Source: an uncultured Bacteroidota bacterium (GTDB lineage Bacteria; Bacteroidota; Bacteroidia; Bacteroidales; WCHB1-69). From it: 64,000 nt of DNA. Both the position numbers and the translations under genes were made by a program. Where the stretch lies: positions 186,001-250,000 of the forward strand of contig CADCNH010000001.1 of the NCBI GenBank assembly GCA_902802755.1, given 5' to 3'. Within the stretch, counting starts at the first letter, position 1; every line of letters begins with the position of its first letter. Below the pieces are notes generated by a model. The model made no database searches. It was not told the origin of the DNA and was given only the letters and a program-made list of their open reading frames with translations. Below, one piece after another: positions 62,561 through 64,000 of this stretch.

Positions 62561-64000
62561 AAAGGTTTTTGATTATTTTGGGCATGATATTCCCAGTCAT
62601 ATTATTTGCACAACATCATAGTTGGGATGGTCAAGGATTATCTCCCAATACTAAATTCCGCTGCCTTAATATTTTTGTCAACATAATTTATGATAATCAT
62701 CCAGACACTAATGATTATCATAACCTTAACAATTGGTGGCCAAAAATTACAGACACAACAAAGGAGGGTATAAACAATGAAGCAATTCCCACCTATTTGC
62801 TGGATTGGATGGACACAGTATATGTTCCAGGACAATTGCGGGGCACATGCACTCGCATATACGGGGAGTCTTCATTCGACAGTTTGCAAATCACAGGAGA
62901 TTTTATGGTGGTAAACATTCGGGAAAGCACAATATGCCATTATGGAGGATTTTCTGGTTATAGTATAAAACAAGCAACTTTTGATCTCATCCGACAAAAA
63001 GGATTCAGCACAATATATGGTCATAATAATATTACAGATTACGACCACAATGGCAATAATAAATTCGATTATGTGAATTTTTTGATCAGAAATATTACCT
63101 ATAATTATGGCGGATATAATCCTGGAAGTGGTTATAATGGTATTTCTGGTTCATTGTACATTAATGGTATTTCACATTCTATTGAACAAGGCACTTTTCA
63201 GTGTGTGGGAGATGGAAATTTTTATGCCAACCCAACAAATGTTGTTATCCATGAAATTGGACACAGCTTGTTTGGCAGCAATGATTTTCATACATCTGGG
63301 GGAAATCACAGAGATTATGGATGTGTAATGCCGTTTTTCAATATTCAGTATGGATACGGTCTGATGGGAGCGGCGGGTGCCAGTTTGGTAAGTTGTAACG
63401 GCTACGAGCGTTGGCGCATGCACTGGAAACATCCTCAATCCGCAGACTATATCTCCGCCCAGAACAGCACAGGATTAGTATCTGTCCCTTCAGATATTTC
63501 AAAAGAGAATGGTAATATTTCTTTTGTATTACGCGATTTTGTCACTTACGGTGACGCAGTTCGCATCAAACTGCCATACAAGGACAACGAGACCTCCTCC
63601 AACCAATATATTTGGTTGGAAAACCATCAGATCAGGAATGACAAATTGGATTTTCTACAGTATTCTAACATGTATGATTGTCGTTCACGTGGTAAAGCCG
63701 GCATATATGCATATTACCAGATAGGAAGAGATGTTTTAGAAAGTTACATTGAAACTGATGTGTGGGACAAGTATCATCGGGACAACCTCAAAATCATTCC
63801 TGCGGAGGGTTATTATGATTATGTGATGGAAGCGGACACCTATAATTTTGACTGTGTTGCTGATGGCAACGTGAATTTTTCCATGAGCAGATGTGCTTCC
63901 AATCCTTTCTGCGGAGGCCAAGACCAGGAACTGCAATTTTTCCCTCTTGAAACGGATAATCTATTATATGTCTCCCGGGAATTCCACATGTGGCGCAAGA
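62557..64000 (+). CDS. Secreted HExxH zinc metallopeptidase (M6-like), 3' truncated by window edge
   Basis: At least 481 residues; the frame is open to the last base. ATG 62557 overlaps the previous stop. Signal MKRFLIILGMIFPVILFAQ. The zinc site is VVIHEIGHSLFGSNDFH (His-Glu-x-x-His, then Gly and a third His), preceded by TDYDHNGNNKFDYVNFLIRN and followed by the Met-turn-like YGYGLMGAAG. This matches immune-inhibitor-A/M6-type peptidases. A T9SS tail may lie beyond the window. Confidence 0.85.
   Translation, partial: MKRFLIILGMIFPVILFAQHHSWDGQGLSPNTKFRCLNIFVNIIYDNHPDTNDYHNLNNWWPKITDTTKEGINNEAIPTYLLDWMDTVYVPGQLRGTCTRIYGESSFDSLQITGDFMVVNIRESTICHYGGFSGYSIKQATFDLIRQKGFSTIYGHNNITDYDHNGNNKFDYVNFLIRNITYNYGGYNPGSGYNGISGSLYINGISHSIEQGTFQCVGDGNFYANPTNVVIHEIGHSLFGSNDFHTSGGNHRDYGCVMPFFNIQYGYGLMGAAGASLVSCNGYERWRMHWKHPQSADYISAQNSTGLVSVPSDISKENGNISFVLRDFVTYGDAVRIKLPYKDNETSSNQYIWLENHQIRNDKLDFLQYSNMYDCRSRGKAGIYAYYQIGRDVLESYIETDVWDKYHRDNLKIIPAEGYYDYVMEADTYNFDCVADGNVNFSMSRCASNPFCGGQDQELQFFPLETDNLLYVSREFHMWRK

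Overview
This 64 kb window is chromosomal DNA from a Bacteroidota bacterium, most likely order Bacteroidales. The evidence is the recurrent promoter -7 element TAnnTTTG, secreted proteins with type IX secretion (T9SS) C-terminal sorting domains (YPNP...G.Y), a family S46 dipeptidyl-peptidase, a C10-type protein with an N-terminal inhibitor-like domain, a TonB receptor behind a cobalamin riboswitch, and a NifJ-type pyruvate:ferredoxin oxidoreductase. Genus is not assignable by eye.

Layout. 1-14.5 kb: the 3' part of secA overlapping a glycosyltransferase; an HsdR-N-like protein; a beta-helix T9SS cargo; a periplasmic C1B peptidase; a B12 riboswitch with a BtuB-like receptor; a small beta-barrel protein; an S46 peptidase divergent from a peroxiredoxin; and a GH29 alpha-L-fucosidase carrying an inserted PA14-like domain. 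14.5-18.8 kb: small membrane proteins, a GNAT acetyltransferase, an ORF6N gene with a striking dyad, and an ATPase pseudogene (AAA_14/DUF4143 type) interrupted by a 442-bp MITE. 18.8-27.6 kb: an accessory, AT-rich island. It holds a tight four-gene operon (two unknowns, an HNH_5 protein, and a GHKL ATPase fused to a PD-(D/E)XK/Shedu-like nuclease), a frameshifted gene remnant, a type II restriction-modification pair, a 121-nt near-continuous hairpin, and a KilA-N gene. The operon is the best candidate in the window for an undescribed defence system.

27.6-42 kb: nifJ, a CarboxypepD_reg secreted protein, tRNA-Asp, ispE, an agmatinase-family gene and a 1986-aa alpha-2-macroglobulin. They are punctuated by copies of a compound palindromic repeat built from micro-hairpins with 3-nt loops. 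42-64 kb: tonB, a subtilisin-like T9SS protease, sufCD (without sufB), rlmH, a C10-like protein that has lost its catalytic Cys and His, a four-gene CCG-protein/serS/TPR/ksgA operon, tdk, a Pro/Glu-rich protein, a second C1B peptidase, a dCMP deaminase/P-loop kinase pair, a membrane-bound LytTR regulator, and a lipoprotein/T9SS/metallopeptidase cluster that runs off the window end.

Together the core genes describe a proteolytic anaerobe: secreted peptidases (S46, C1B x2, S8, HExxH metallopeptidase) and a fucosidase supply peptides and sugar, TonB-driven uptake imports cobalamin, and NifJ feeds pyruvate-derived electrons to ferredoxin.
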